A stretch of DNA of 64,000 nt from Mucilaginibacter arboris (lineage in GTDB: Bacteria; Bacteroidota; Bacteroidia; Sphingobacteriales; Sphingobacteriaceae), in contig NZ_WPIK01000001.1 in NCBI RefSeq assembly GCF_009754915.1, positions 62,001 to 126,000 of the forward strand, read 5' to 3'. The notes below the pieces were generated by a model, which was not told the origin of the DNA, searched no databases, and saw only the letters and a list, made by a program, of their open reading frames with translations. The position numbers were made by a program, and so were the translations under genes. Below are positions 51,130 to 59,524 of the stretch, piece after piece; the first letter of the stretch is position 1, and each line of letters starts with the position of its first letter.

Positions 51130-52142
51130 CAAACAGTAACCATTGCTTTAATCACACCATTTGCCGGATTGAGCCAGCTTTCAAACTGATCTTTTACTTC
51201 ATCAAAACCTACACGGTGCGTAATATAAGTGGTTGGGTCAACCAATCCTTTTTTCATGCTGCTGATAACATGCTCGAAATCTGCCCGTGTTGCATTACGG
51301 CTGCTCATCAACGTAGCTTCGCGTTTATGAAATTCCGGGTGGTTAAAGCAAATTTCTCCTTTTTGCAAGCCAACCAAAACATATCTTGCACCATGAGCCA
51401 TATATTGAAAAGCATTAACGATTGCTTTCTGGCTGCCAGTTGCGTCAATCACAACAGTTGGCATGTCTCCATTTGTAATTTCCTGTAATTGTTCGGTAAC
51501 GTTTGCAGAAGTAGCATTAATAGTATAATGTACTTTCAGTTTTTCTTTACAAAAGTTCAGTCTGTTTTCGTTGATGTCTAAGGCAATTACTTTTCCGCCT
51601 GCAATCCGGGCAAATTCCATAGTGCCTAAACCAATCGGCCCGGCGCCAACCACAAGTACAAATTCACCTTCTTTTACATCCGCTCTGCGAACGCCGTGAG
51701 CACCGATTGCTAAAGGCTCTACCAATGCCAGTTCATCAAAACTTAATCCTTCTCCATGAACCAGCAAACGGGAAGGAACGCTAAGATATTCTGCCATTCC
51801 ACCATCAACATGAACACCGCAAACTTGTATTTGCGTACAGCAGTTTGGTTTACCAGAACGGCAAGCTATGCAATGCCCGCAGTTAAAATAAGGAATAAAA
51901 GTAACTGCTTCACCTTTTTCAAAACCCGGCGCATCGTCAAAATCAACCAATTCTCCGGCCAATTCATGTCCTAAAATTCTCGGATAACTAAAAAATGGTT
52001 GCGTACCTTCAAAAGCATGTAAGTCTGTTCCGCATATACCAATCCTTTTAATTTTAATTATTGCTTCTCCTTCTTGTAAAGATGGTGCCTCGGCATTTCT
52101 ATAAGCAAAGCTTCCCGGTTCTGTACATGTTAATATTTTCAT
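51129..52142 (-). CDS. Zinc-dependent medium-chain alcohol dehydrogenase
   Basis: A 337-residue MDR enzyme. Catalytic zinc ligands are Cys in GICGTDLHAFEG and the HE of LGHELAGE; the structural zinc loop is CGHCIACRSGKPNC; the Rossmann motif is VGAGPIGLGTMEFA. It is the last gene of the sugar operon (overlap of 4 bases with the aldo-keto reductase). By context it may oxidise L-fucose, L-lactaldehyde or a related polyol or alcohol; sequence alone does not decide. Confidence 0.82.
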   Translation of the reverse strand: MKILTCTEPGSFAYRNAEAPSLQEGEAIIKIKRIGICGTDLHAFEGTQPFFSYPRILGHELAGELVDFDDAPGFEKGEAVTFIPYFNCGHCIACRSGKPNCCTQIQVCGVHVDGGMAEYLSVPSRLLVHGEGLSFDELALVEPLAIGAHGVRRADVKEGEFVLVVGAGPIGLGTMEFARIAGGKVIALDINENRLNFCKEKLKVHYTINATSANVTEQLQEITNGDMPTVVIDATGSQKAIVNAFQYMAHGARYVLVGLQKGEICFNHPEFHKREATLMSSRNATRADFEHVISSMKKGLVDPTTYITHRVGFDEVKDQFESWLNPANGVIKAMVTV

Positions 52143-53191
52143 GATTTTTGTTTGATAAAAGAAGTACTATACTTATCCAACAATCCCTGATCTTGCATCG
52201 CATTCCAAAACTCAACCGGAATTTTTTTAGTAGCCATTTCGATATTGCTTTTTACTTTTTCGGGTTTGGAAGTGCTTAAAGCAATACTGTTTACGCCTGA
52301 AATATTAAAACCGAAATTAAAACAAGCTTCGGCAGGCTGAATATTAAACCCTTTGCAAAGAGAGAAAAAAGCGTTTCGCCAATTATACAATTCCTTTCCT
52401 TTTGCTGTGTTTGGATCTACTTCTTCATAATTGTAAAAATTACTTCCAGTTAAAAAACCACCGTTAAAAACAGCAGAGTTAATAACAGAAATGTTTTTTT
52501 GATGCAGCTCTCCAATAAATTCAATTAATTTCTGCGGATGGCTTTTTAGAGTGAGACTATTAGCAATCATTACCCAATCCAATTCTACGTCTGCTGCAAT
52601 TTGCTGTATCACTTCCCAATGTTTTGCTCCAACTCCAATGGAAGAAACTTTGCCTTGCTTTTTTAAATCTATTAAAGCACGGTAAGCATCTAAAATATCC
52701 TGATATCTTTTTTCCTTATCGGATTCATCTCGAGCTGCGGCTAAATATTCGTCCGGATCATGTACGGAAACCATTTGCGGAATGTAAGTTTCTAACAACT
52801 CATTTCCCTGTTCAAAACATTCTAAAATGCCCTGGTAGCTTATTTTTTGCACAGCGTCATGGCCAATTCCTTTCCAAACGCCTTTTTCAAAAGTAGGTTC
52901 GGGCGTGGTTAGTTCTGTTTGGTACCAGGCTAATTTATTGCTGATGATTACTTCCTCAGGTTTAATATTTAAATCACGAAGGCATTGGCCCAAAACTTTT
53001 AAGGCCAAACCGGCGCCATATTTTCCGGCAGAATCAAAAACCGGAACGCCAGCGCAACCCTGCACATAAGCTTTAACGATAGCCAGTTTTCTTTCGTAAG
53101 GAACAACCTCGTAAATGTTTCCTAAACCGCTGGTCCCCCAGATAACAGGTGGCAAATTAATTTCGGTGGCAGAAGTTATTTTTGAAGACAT
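52139..53191 (-). CDS. Aldo-keto reductase (L-fucose/aldose dehydrogenase-like)
   Basis: A 350-residue AKR. The tetrad is visible: Asp and Tyr in VFDSAGKYGAG, Lys in VIISNKLAWY and His in MVSVHDPDEY. The start MSSKITSATEINLPP at 53191 is preferred to the frame start 53239, which lies inside the next gene. This AKR group contains D-threo-aldose (L-fucose) dehydrogenases, which fits the operon. Its C-terminal codons overlap a degenerate motif copy (52155-52166). Confidence 0.82.
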   Translation of the reverse strand: MSSKITSATEINLPPVIWGTSGLGNIYEVVPYERKLAIVKAYVQGCAGVPVFDSAGKYGAGLALKVLGQCLRDLNIKPEEVIISNKLAWYQTELTTPEPTFEKGVWKGIGHDAVQKISYQGILECFEQGNELLETYIPQMVSVHDPDEYLAAARDESDKEKRYQDILDAYRALIDLKKQGKVSSIGVGAKHWEVIQQIAADVELDWVMIANSLTLKSHPQKLIEFIGELHQKNISVINSAVFNGGFLTGSNFYNYEEVDPNTAKGKELYNWRNAFFSLCKGFNIQPAEACFNFGFNISGVNSIALSTSKPEKVKSNIEMATKKIPVEFWNAMQDQGLLDKYSTSFIKQKS

Positions 53192-53202
53192 AAAAGGCTT
53201 GA

Positions 53203-54033
53203 TTACAAGTTGTAAAATCGAATGGCGTTCCCTCCCCAAAAAAGTTCCTGCTCATTTTGGGTAAAGGCGGAAGTATAATTTTGAACAATAGAAAGCATTT
53301 TTTCATACCCACCGGCAACATTACAAACGGGCCAATCCGAACCGAAGATTACTCTTTTTGTGCCGAAAGCTTCAAATACTACATCTAAATAAGGCGTAAA
53401 ATCTGCTGGTTTCCAGTTTTTCCAGTCTGCTTCGGTAACCATCCCCGAAACTTTGCAGCTTACATTTTCAAGTTCTGCAATTGCTTTAATGCCTTTTTTC
53501 CAGGTATCAATGGTTTTATTTTTGATATTTGGCTTGGCAATATGGTCAATTACAAAAGGTTGGTTTGGAAATGTTTGTGCTAATGTTTTGGCATTTTGAA
53601 GATGAATGGGAAAAATCAGAATATCATAAGTAAAATGGTGTTTGTTGAGAAGAGAAATGCCATGCATAAAAGATTTTTGCAGCATAAAAGAAGCATCCGG
53701 TTCGCCTTGCAATATGTGGCGGAAACCTTTTAGCAGCTTAAACTGACTGTAATATTTTAATCGTTCTTCAATTTGAGGTGAACAAAGATCAACCCAACCC
53801 ACAACACCTTTTATAAAATCATTACTGGCGGCGTTTTTGAGCTGAAATTCATTTTCTGTTTCTGATTGATCAGACTGCACTGCTACGCAACCCTCCAAAC
53901 CGTTTTGCTTTAAAATCGGTTTCAAATCTTCCGGCAAAAAATCGCGTTGGATTGCTGACATTGTTTCATCGATCCAGCTATCCCTTACCGGATCGAATTT
54001 CCAGAAATGCTGATGCGCATCAATCTTTAGCAT
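53203..54033 (-). CDS. Amidohydrolase, probable L-fuconolactonase
   Basis: A 276-residue amidohydrolase-2 family enzyme. The metal motif is DAHQHFWKFD at residues 5-14, a late His is in VIDHIAKPNI and the final Asp is in VIFGSDWPVCN, the pattern of lactonases for 6-deoxysugar acids (L-fucono-1,5-lactonase or L-rhamnono-lactonase). It overlaps the upstream hydrolase by 14 bases. A motif copy at 53684-53696 is read in frame as PDASFM. Confidence 0.85.
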   Translation of the reverse strand: MLKIDAHQHFWKFDPVRDSWIDETMSAIQRDFLPEDLKPILKQNGLEGCVAVQSDQSETENEFQLKNAASNDFIKGVVGWVDLCSPQIEERLKYYSQFKLLKGFRHILQGEPDASFMLQKSFMHGISLLNKHHFTYDILIFPIHLQNAKTLAQTFPNQPFVIDHIAKPNIKNKTIDTWKKGIKAIAELENVSCKVSGMVTEADWKNWKPADFTPYLDVVFEAFGTKRVIFGSDWPVCNVAGGYEKMLSIVQNYTSAFTQNEQELFWGGNAIRFYNL

Positions 54034-54877
54034 ACGCTTTTACAACTTGCCGGGCACTTCCTAAGCCATCAATCCCTAATTCAACTACATCACCGGGTTT
54101 TAAATAAAACGGCGGATTAAAACCTAAACCAACACCGGCAGGCGTTCCGGTAGAAATAATATCGCCTGGCAATAAAGTCATGAACTGGCTGAGGTAAGAA
54201 ACTAAAGTTGGAATGCCAAAAATCAGATCGTCTGTATTGCCGTCCTGCAATACTTTGCCGTTTAATTTCAGCCATAAACGAAGCTTGTGCACATCGTCAA
54301 TTTCATCAGTTGTAGCCAGAAACGGGCCAACAGGCGCAAATGTGTCGCAGCCTTTGCCCTTGTCCCAGGTTCCGCCTCGTTCAAGTTGAAATTCACGTTC
54401 TGAAACATCATTATGGAGGCAATATCCGGCTACATAATCCATCGCTTCTTCTTCACTTACATAACTTGCTTTTTTACCAATTACCAAAGCCAATTCTACT
54501 TCCCAATCGGTTTTTGTTGAGTTTTTAGGGATGATAATATCATCGTCCGGGCCAACCAAAGCGGTAGTAGATTTAAAGAAAAGGATTGGTTCTTCAGGAA
54601 TTTTTGCATTCGTTTCCTGTGCGTGTTTTGCATAATTTAAACCGATACAAACAATTTTAGAAGGCCTTGCAACCGGAGAACCCAAACGTTCTGAATCCGG
54701 AACTTCGATTAGTCTGCCTTGATTTGCTTTTACAAATTCTTCCAAACGCGCTAATCCATTATCTTCAAAAAATTTTTCGTTATAATCGCCGCCATAGGCA
54801 GAAGTATCATAACGAACGCCATTTAGGATAACGCCTATTTTTTCTTTTCCGGCTTGGCCGTATCGTATTAGTTTCAT
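54020..54877 (-). CDS. Fumarylacetoacetate hydrolase family, probable diketo-deoxyfuconate hydrolase
   Basis: A 285-residue FAH-fold enzyme. Conserved segments are VCIGLNYAKHAQE, the metal-binding DWEVELALVIGKKAS, GYCLHNDVSEREFQ and STGTPAGVGLG. In non-phosphorylative L-fucose and L-rhamnose breakdown this family cleaves the 2,4-diketo-3-deoxy acid to pyruvate and L-lactate. Operon context supports that reading. Confidence 0.85.
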   Translation of the reverse strand: MKLIRYGQAGKEKIGVILNGVRYDTSAYGGDYNEKFFEDNGLARLEEFVKANQGRLIEVPDSERLGSPVARPSKIVCIGLNYAKHAQETNAKIPEEPILFFKSTTALVGPDDDIIIPKNSTKTDWEVELALVIGKKASYVSEEEAMDYVAGYCLHNDVSEREFQLERGGTWDKGKGCDTFAPVGPFLATTDEIDDVHKLRLWLKLNGKVLQDGNTDDLIFGIPTLVSYLSQFMTLLPGDIISTGTPAGVGLGFNPPFYLKPGDVVELGIDGLGSARQVVKAYAKD

Positions 54878-54895
54878 AAGGTAAATTTTTATTGG

Positions 54896-54919
54896 ATAAA
54901 AGAAGCATGCTTCTTTTAT
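54896..54919. repeat. Perfect palindrome of two overlapping motif copies
   Basis: Two copies in opposite orientation share their AT centre (54896-54908 and 54907-54919); with flanking G and C the block 54895-54920 is a 26-base perfect palindrome centred on GCATGC. It lies in the 51-base gap between the FAH-family and SDR genes. Confidence 0.92.
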
Positions 54920-54928
54920 CGATAGTTT

Positions 54929-55693
54929 TTAGTTATTCAATTTAATAAAACCACCATCCAGCGGATAATCGCAGCCAGTAACAAAACCAGCTTCATCGGA
55001 GCAAAGATAAAGTGCCAATGCGGCAACTTCTTCCGGTTCGCCCATGCGGCCAATTGGCTGGCTGTCAGATAATTTTGCAAACATTTCTGCTTCGCGCCCG
55101 GCATAATTTTTTGCAATAAAGCCATCAACAAAAGGCGTATGAATGCGTGCCGGGGAAATACTGTTGCAACGGATCTGATCGTCCAGGTAATCGCGGGCAA
55201 CGGATAAGGTCATGGCAAAAATAGCGCCTTTACTCATAGAATAAGCAAAACGGTCGGTTAAGCCAACCCAGGCAGCAATAGAAGCCATATTGAGAATAAC
55301 GCCGCCGCCATTAGCTTTCATATTTGGAATGGCCGCATATAAACAATTGTAAGCTCCTTTTACATTTACATTGAAAACACGTTCAAAATCTGCTTCTTCA
55401 GTTGTATCAGCCCTGCCAATGTGGGCAATCCCGGCATTATTAATCAAAATATCGATTTTATCGATCTTCATAAAAGTTTCCAGGATTTGTTGCTGGTTGC
55501 TTACATCGGCGCTATATACAAAAGATTTTCCGCCGGCTTCCTCAATTTCTGTTGCTGTTTGCTCGCCGGCTTCTGCATTTAGTTCGATGATGTGGACTAT
55601 AGCTCCCTGCTTTGCAAATAAAGTGGAAATTGCTTTGCCGATGCCGCTGCCGCCGCCCGTTATAATGGTGTTTTTACCTGTTAAACTAAACAT
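54929..55693 (-). CDS. Short-chain dehydrogenase, probable 2-keto-3-deoxy-L-fuconate dehydrogenase
   Basis: A 254-residue classical SDR. The cofactor motif TGGGSGIGKA is at about 12-21, NNAG at about 84-87, and the catalytic Ser-Tyr-Lys are in NMASIAAW and AYSMSKGA; the end VTGCDYPLDGGF is typical. By context it oxidises the keto-deoxy acid for the FAH-family hydrolase next to it. Confidence 0.87.
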   Translation of the reverse strand: MFSLTGKNTIITGGGSGIGKAISTLFAKQGAIVHIIELNAEAGEQTATEIEEAGGKSFVYSADVSNQQQILETFMKIDKIDILINNAGIAHIGRADTTEEADFERVFNVNVKGAYNCLYAAIPNMKANGGGVILNMASIAAWVGLTDRFAYSMSKGAIFAMTLSVARDYLDDQIRCNSISPARIHTPFVDGFIAKNYAGREAEMFAKLSDSQPIGRMGEPEEVAALALYLCSDEAGFVTGCDYPLDGGFIKLNN

Positions 55694-55702
55694 GTGCTTT
55701 TT

Positions 55703-56032
55703 TTATAGTTGAAATATTTTGTTCATCAATAACCATTTTTCGCCTGGCTTTGCTTGCGGAAGCGCCTGCTGGTATTTCCACATCAGGTTTTCCCATTCCT
55801 GCACTTTTGGGTTGGCAGCATCCGTCGCGTTCTTTTTTTCAAAGCTAAATTTATCGTCTGTTTCCATTATCATGCATAAATGATTATCAAGAAGATAGAT
55901 TTCAAGGTTAATAATTCCTGCATCGGTAATGCTTTTTTTAATTTCTGGCCAAACGTTTTGATGATAGGCTTTATATTCTGTTATTAATTTAGGATCATTA
56001 ATAAGATCAAGCGCTAAACAGTATCTTTTCAT
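55703..56032 (-). CDS. L-rhamnose mutarotase family protein (likely fucose/rhamnose mutarotase)
   Basis: A 109-residue RhaM-type protein: YCLALDLINDP, EYKAYHQNVWPEIKKSI with the catalytic His, and a C-terminal Trp-rich EWENLMWKYQQ segment. It interconverts anomers of a 6-deoxyhexose before oxidation. It is the first gene of the operon, 9 bases before the SDR. Confidence 0.85.
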   Translation of the reverse strand: MKRYCLALDLINDPKLITEYKAYHQNVWPEIKKSITDAGIINLEIYLLDNHLCMIMETDDKFSFEKKNATDAANPKVQEWENLMWKYQQALPQAKPGEKWLLMNKIFQL

Positions 56033-56167
56033 TCATTTATAACAGTAAAAAGTGCTTGGTAAATTGGTTTTGCTAAAATATAGATACAATTATACAAATG
56101 CGCATTTCTATTAAAATTAATTATAGGAATTATGGACGAACAGTAGAAATAAACCATTTAAATTGCT

Positions 56168-57418
56168 TTAACTCTTCTCCTCCCAAATGCTGCATAAGTG
56201 TACAATTGTATCAACTGATTTTTGCATATCCTGTACCGAAACCCATTCCTGTTTACTGTGAAAAGCATGCTCGCCTGCAAAAATGTTAGGACAAGGCAAA
56301 CCCATAAAAGATAAACGGGAACCATCTGTTCCGCCGCGGATGCTTCGTAAACGTGGCCCTAAACCTGCTCTTCGGATGGCTTCTATCCCATATTCTGTTA
56401 CCTGCGGATGCTGGTCGAACACCTGCTTCATATTGCGGTACTGTTGAGAAATTTGTATGGTAAAAGAAGCATCAGGAAAATCTTTCAATACGTTTCCGGT
56501 TACCTGCCGGATCACTGCTGCATGTGCTTGTAGTTTTTCGTCTTCAAAATCACGGATAATGAAATCAATCGTCGCTTCTTCCACATGACCGTTAACAGAA
56601 ACCGGATGGATAAACCCTTCTTTTCCGGAAGTGTTTTCGGGAGAAAGATTTAAAGGAAGAGCAGCCAGAATTTTTCCTGCAATTTTGATGGCACTTTGCA
56701 TTTTACCTTTTGCAAAACCAGGATGCGTACTAACACCTTTGATGGTTAACCGGGCGCCATCCGCAGAAAAGGTTTCATTTTCTATGGTCCCTGCAGATTC
56801 TCCGTCTATTGTATAACCAAAATCTGCACCTAATTTCTGCATGTCTGCCTTATCAACACCCCTTCCAATTTCTTCATCAGGTGTAAATAATATTTTGATT
56901 TTGCCATGTTTTATTTCCGGATGATCTATTAATTGTTTACAGGCATCTACAATTGCTGCCAGTCCGGCTTTGTTATCCGCACCAAGCAAAGTAGTTCCGC
57001 TTGCAGTGATAACGTCGTTACCTATCTGGTACTGCAGATCAGGATGTTCGTTTAAACGGATAACCACAGCAGGACCATCAGGTAAAATCAAATCCTGTCC
57101 CTGATAATTTTGATGAATTATTGGTTTTACATGTTCTCCGCTGCAATCCGGCGACGTATCCATGTGCGAACAAAAGCAAATAACCGGAACAGCTTTCGTG
57201 GTATTGGCAGGAATGGTTGCATACACGTAACCGTACCCGTCTAAATGCGCATCCTGCAAACCTATTTCCAACAATTCTGCAACCAGTAACTGCCCTAAAT
57301 TCTTTTGTTTTTCTGTAGAGGGTGTAGTTTTTGATTCGGGATCAGATTGGGTATCAATCGTTACATATTTTAAAAATCTATTTTGTACTGTATAGTGCAA
57401 CATAAGCGGGACATTCAT
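56168..57418 (-). CDS. pepT: Peptidase T (tripeptide aminopeptidase)
   Basis: A 416-residue M20B metallopeptidase that removes the N-terminal residue of tripeptides. Metal sites: HMD at residues 85-87 (CFCSHMDTSPD), GADNKAGLAA, the catalytic pair in TPDEEIGRG, YTIDGESAG and the late FAGEHAFHSKQEW. The start could be 57418 or the ATG five codons later. A motif copy (56461-56472) is read in frame as PDASFT. Confidence 0.92.
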   Translation of the reverse strand: MNVPLMLHYTVQNRFLKYVTIDTQSDPESKTTPSTEKQKNLGQLLVAELLEIGLQDAHLDGYGYVYATIPANTTKAVPVICFCSHMDTSPDCSGEHVKPIIHQNYQGQDLILPDGPAVVIRLNEHPDLQYQIGNDVITASGTTLLGADNKAGLAAIVDACKQLIDHPEIKHGKIKILFTPDEEIGRGVDKADMQKLGADFGYTIDGESAGTIENETFSADGARLTIKGVSTHPGFAKGKMQSAIKIAGKILAALPLNLSPENTSGKEGFIHPVSVNGHVEEATIDFIIRDFEDEKLQAHAAVIRQVTGNVLKDFPDASFTIQISQQYRNMKQVFDQHPQVTEYGIEAIRRAGLGPRLRSIRGGTDGSRLSFMGLPCPNIFAGEHAFHSKQEWVSVQDMQKSVDTIVHLCSIWEEKS

Positions 57419-57429
57419 CGTTAAACATT

Positions 57430-57459
57430 TTTGATAATAAGTTAATAATTATATTTTTG
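57430..57459 (+). promoter_or_regulatory. Promoter of the tandem barrel genes
   Basis: TTTG (57430-57433), an 18-base spacer and TATTTTTG (57452-57459): the best full Bacteroidota -33/-7 pair noticed in the window. Transcription would begin near 57465. Confidence 0.55.
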
Positions 57460-57461
57460 GG

Positions 57462-57489
57462 ACTATCGCTGCCAAAAATAAGCGATAGT
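57462..57489 (+). promoter_or_regulatory. Hairpin at the predicted transcript start
   Basis: ACTATCGCT (57462-57470) and AGCGATAGT (57481-57489) are perfect 9-base reverse complements with a 10-base loop, directly after the -7 box. It may be an operator or a stabilising 5-prime hairpin. Confidence 0.5.
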
Positions 57490-57523
57490 GTTGTTAAGTT
57501 ACTGATCATTAAATCATAACCGC

Positions 57524-58258
57524 TTGAAAAAGACCTATTTATTTTTTGCATTTGTATTATTAAGTTTATCCGTTTCTGCCCAGATCGGTTACAATTATGA
57601 TCAGTTTAGTTTGGGTGCAGGCATAAGCAGTGTAAAGATACATGGCGATTTGCATAAGTCTTACAGCCAGGCTGCTTATAATGTAAACTTCAATTATCAT
57701 TATACACCTTTTGTTACTTTTGGAGTCGAAGCACAATTTGGCAAACTGGCAAGTGCAAATGCCGACACTACTAAATCTTATTACGGAGAGCAATCTACGA
57801 ATAAATACACGGCTATCATGTTTCATGCCGATGTGCAGTTGGGCGAGTTTATCAATTATAATGATGATTTTAGTGCTATACCAATCCTTACTAAAATATT
57901 AAACGGTGCTAAAAATATTTATGTTGGTACTGGCGCAGGTGTCATTTTTAATAAGATGGATTATATTAACCGCCAGGATTATTATGACCCCAATTTTAGT
58001 ATCGGTGGTTTAGATAAAAGTAACGAGCTGATTATCCCGGTTAGAATTGGTTACGAGTACAAAATATACAATGCCTATGATGAACCTCAAATTCGGATAG
58101 ACCTGGGTTACCAGGCCAATTTTTCTGTTGGCGATAACATGGATGGCTTTAAATCCGGCCGCTACGGCGACTGGTACTCCCAATTAACACTGGGGCTTAA
58201 AATAGGCATTGGTGGTGTTACTTCTTACCGCAAACCTATTCATGTAGGTGCTTTTTAA
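57524..58258 (+). CDS. Outer-membrane beta-barrel protein, tandem copy 1
   Basis: A 244-residue protein with a signal peptide ending VSAQ and alternating aromatic strands to a C-terminal phenylalanine. The start is TTG (57524), giving MKKTYLFFAFVLL. It is clearly related to the next gene: both share IGYNYDQFSLGAG / LSYNFSNYSIGAG, NVNFNYHYTPFVTF / FVNLNYNYSPFTTF, YVGTGAGVI / YAGTGIGVI and a final SYRKPI / SYKKPI. The function is unknown; probably a surface or transport barrel. Confidence 0.75.
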   Translation: MKKTYLFFAFVLLSLSVSAQIGYNYDQFSLGAGISSVKIHGDLHKSYSQAAYNVNFNYHYTPFVTFGVEAQFGKLASANADTTKSYYGEQSTNKYTAIMFHADVQLGEFINYNDDFSAIPILTKILNGAKNIYVGTGAGVIFNKMDYINRQDYYDPNFSIGGLDKSNELIIPVRIGYEYKIYNAYDEPQIRIDLGYQANFSVGDNMDGFKSGRYGDWYSQLTLGLKIGIGGVTSYRKPIHVGAF

Positions 58259-58300
58259 AATAAAATCAATACCTTTATTAAGTTTAGGTTGATTTTATTT
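58258..58300 (+). terminator. Hairpin between the tandem barrel genes
   Basis: AAATAAAATCAA (58258-58269) pairs perfectly with TTGATTTTATTT (58289-58300), followed by CTTTT. It may terminate or reduce read-through between the two copies. Confidence 0.55.
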
Positions 58301-58316
58301 CTTTTAAATAACCCTC

Positions 58317-59039
58317 TTGAGAAAAAGTATTGTATTAATCGCCTGGCTGTTTTTAAGCAGTAAAATTTGTATAGCACAGCTTAGTTATAACTTCAGTAAT
58401 TATAGTATTGGCGCCGGGAGTGGCCTTACCCGGGCTTTTGCAGATGTAGCCAAACAAATTAATAAAACTGCTTATTTTGTTAATTTAAATTATAATTATA
58501 GCCCTTTTACAACTTTTACCGGTGAATTACAAATAGGAAAGTTAGCAGGAGGCGATATTGTAACCGACCCATACAAACGCGCTTTCGAAAACAGCTTTAA
58601 AGCAGCTATTATTTATGCAGATTTCCAGGCTGGAGAATACATTGAATACCGTTACAGCTCATTTCTAAATATCATCAAAAATTTTTATGCAGGTACAGGT
58701 ATAGGCGTAATTCATAACAGCATGAGTTTTATTCAGCGTACCAGCTTAGATGATCCGGGATATATTTTTCCTGGCCAGGATGCAAGTACAGAACTAATGT
58801 TACCTGTAAGGTTTGGTTATGAGTTTAAATTATATAACTCCTACCATGAACCGTATATCCGCATAAACGCAGGCTGCCAGATGAACTGGGTTTATGGAGA
58901 AGGTTTAGATGGCTATAATGACCCGCCTACAAAATTTAAAAACCATTACGTTGACAGATATGGTATGATTGGTGCTGGCATTAAATATAGTTTTGGGAAT
59001 GCTGTATCTTATAAAAAACCAATCCGTGCTTTTTATTAG
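58317..59039 (+). CDS. Outer-membrane beta-barrel protein, tandem copy 2
   Basis: A 240-residue paralogue of the preceding protein, also with a TTG start (58317) and a signal peptide ending ICIAQ. Strand segments correspond one for one, including LMLPVRFGYEFKLYNSYHEP against LIIPVRIGYEYKIYNAYDEP. It is followed 6 bases later by the YjbR-family gene. Duplication followed by divergence is the simplest account. Confidence 0.75.
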   Translation: MRKSIVLIAWLFLSSKICIAQLSYNFSNYSIGAGSGLTRAFADVAKQINKTAYFVNLNYNYSPFTTFTGELQIGKLAGGDIVTDPYKRAFENSFKAAIIYADFQAGEYIEYRYSSFLNIIKNFYAGTGIGVIHNSMSFIQRTSLDDPGYIFPGQDASTELMLPVRFGYEFKLYNSYHEPYIRINAGCQMNWVYGEGLDGYNDPPTKFKNHYVDRYGMIGAGIKYSFGNAVSYKKPIRAFY

Positions 59040-59045
59040 AAGGTT

Positions 59046-59393
59046 ATGAACATAGAATCTTTACGGGAATATTGTTTGCAGAAACCTGGAACAGAAGAAA
59101 CCATGCCTTTTGGTGATGATACGCTGGTTTTTAAAGTTGGCGGAAAAATATTTCTGTTAGCATCTTTAAAAGAAGCCAATCGGTTCAACGTAAAATGCGA
59201 TCCTGCTTTGGCTATAGATTTACGCGAACGTTACATCGAAATTCAGCCTGGCTATCACATGAACAAAGTTAATTGGAACACAGTTTATTTTGATGGAAAC
59301 CTGACCGAAAAGCAACTGCTGGAAATGATCGATCATTCTTACGGACTCATTGTAAAAAGCCTGCCGAAAAAATTACAGCAAGACCTGCAATAA
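59046..59393 (+). CDS. MmcQ/YjbR family protein
   Basis: A 115-residue YjbR-fold protein: SLREYCLQKPGTEETMPFGDDTLVFKVGGKIF, shown by YCLQKPGTEETMPFG and the later FNVKCDPALA and GYHMNKVNWNTV. The fold is linked to DNA-binding-like proteins, but no specific role is established. It is close behind the second barrel gene and followed by a terminator-like hairpin with a motif copy in the loop. Confidence 0.88.
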   Translation: MNIESLREYCLQKPGTEETMPFGDDTLVFKVGGKIFLLASLKEANRFNVKCDPALAIDLRERYIEIQPGYHMNKVNWNTVYFDGNLTEKQLLEMIDHSYGLIVKSLPKKLQQDLQ

Positions 59394-59449
59394 AAAAAGG
59401 CTGGTAAAAGAAGCATCTAAATTTTTGCTGTAATACTGCAAGCCTTTTT
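59394..59449 (+). terminator. Terminator hairpin with a motif copy in its loop
   Basis: AAAAAGGCT (59394-59402) pairs with AGCCTTTTT (59441-59449). The dispersed motif (59405-59416) starts two bases inside the stem. Confidence 0.6.
59405..59416 (+). repeat. Dispersed motif copy after the YjbR gene
   Basis: TAAAAGAAGCAT preceded by GG and followed by CT, in the hairpin loop 12 bases after the stop. Confidence 0.88.
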
Positions 59450-59524
59450 ACTGAAAGTACAATTATTCAACCTCAAATCCTATCGTAATTCTCGTTACTT
59501 TGGCTAAATTAAACAGAACAACGC

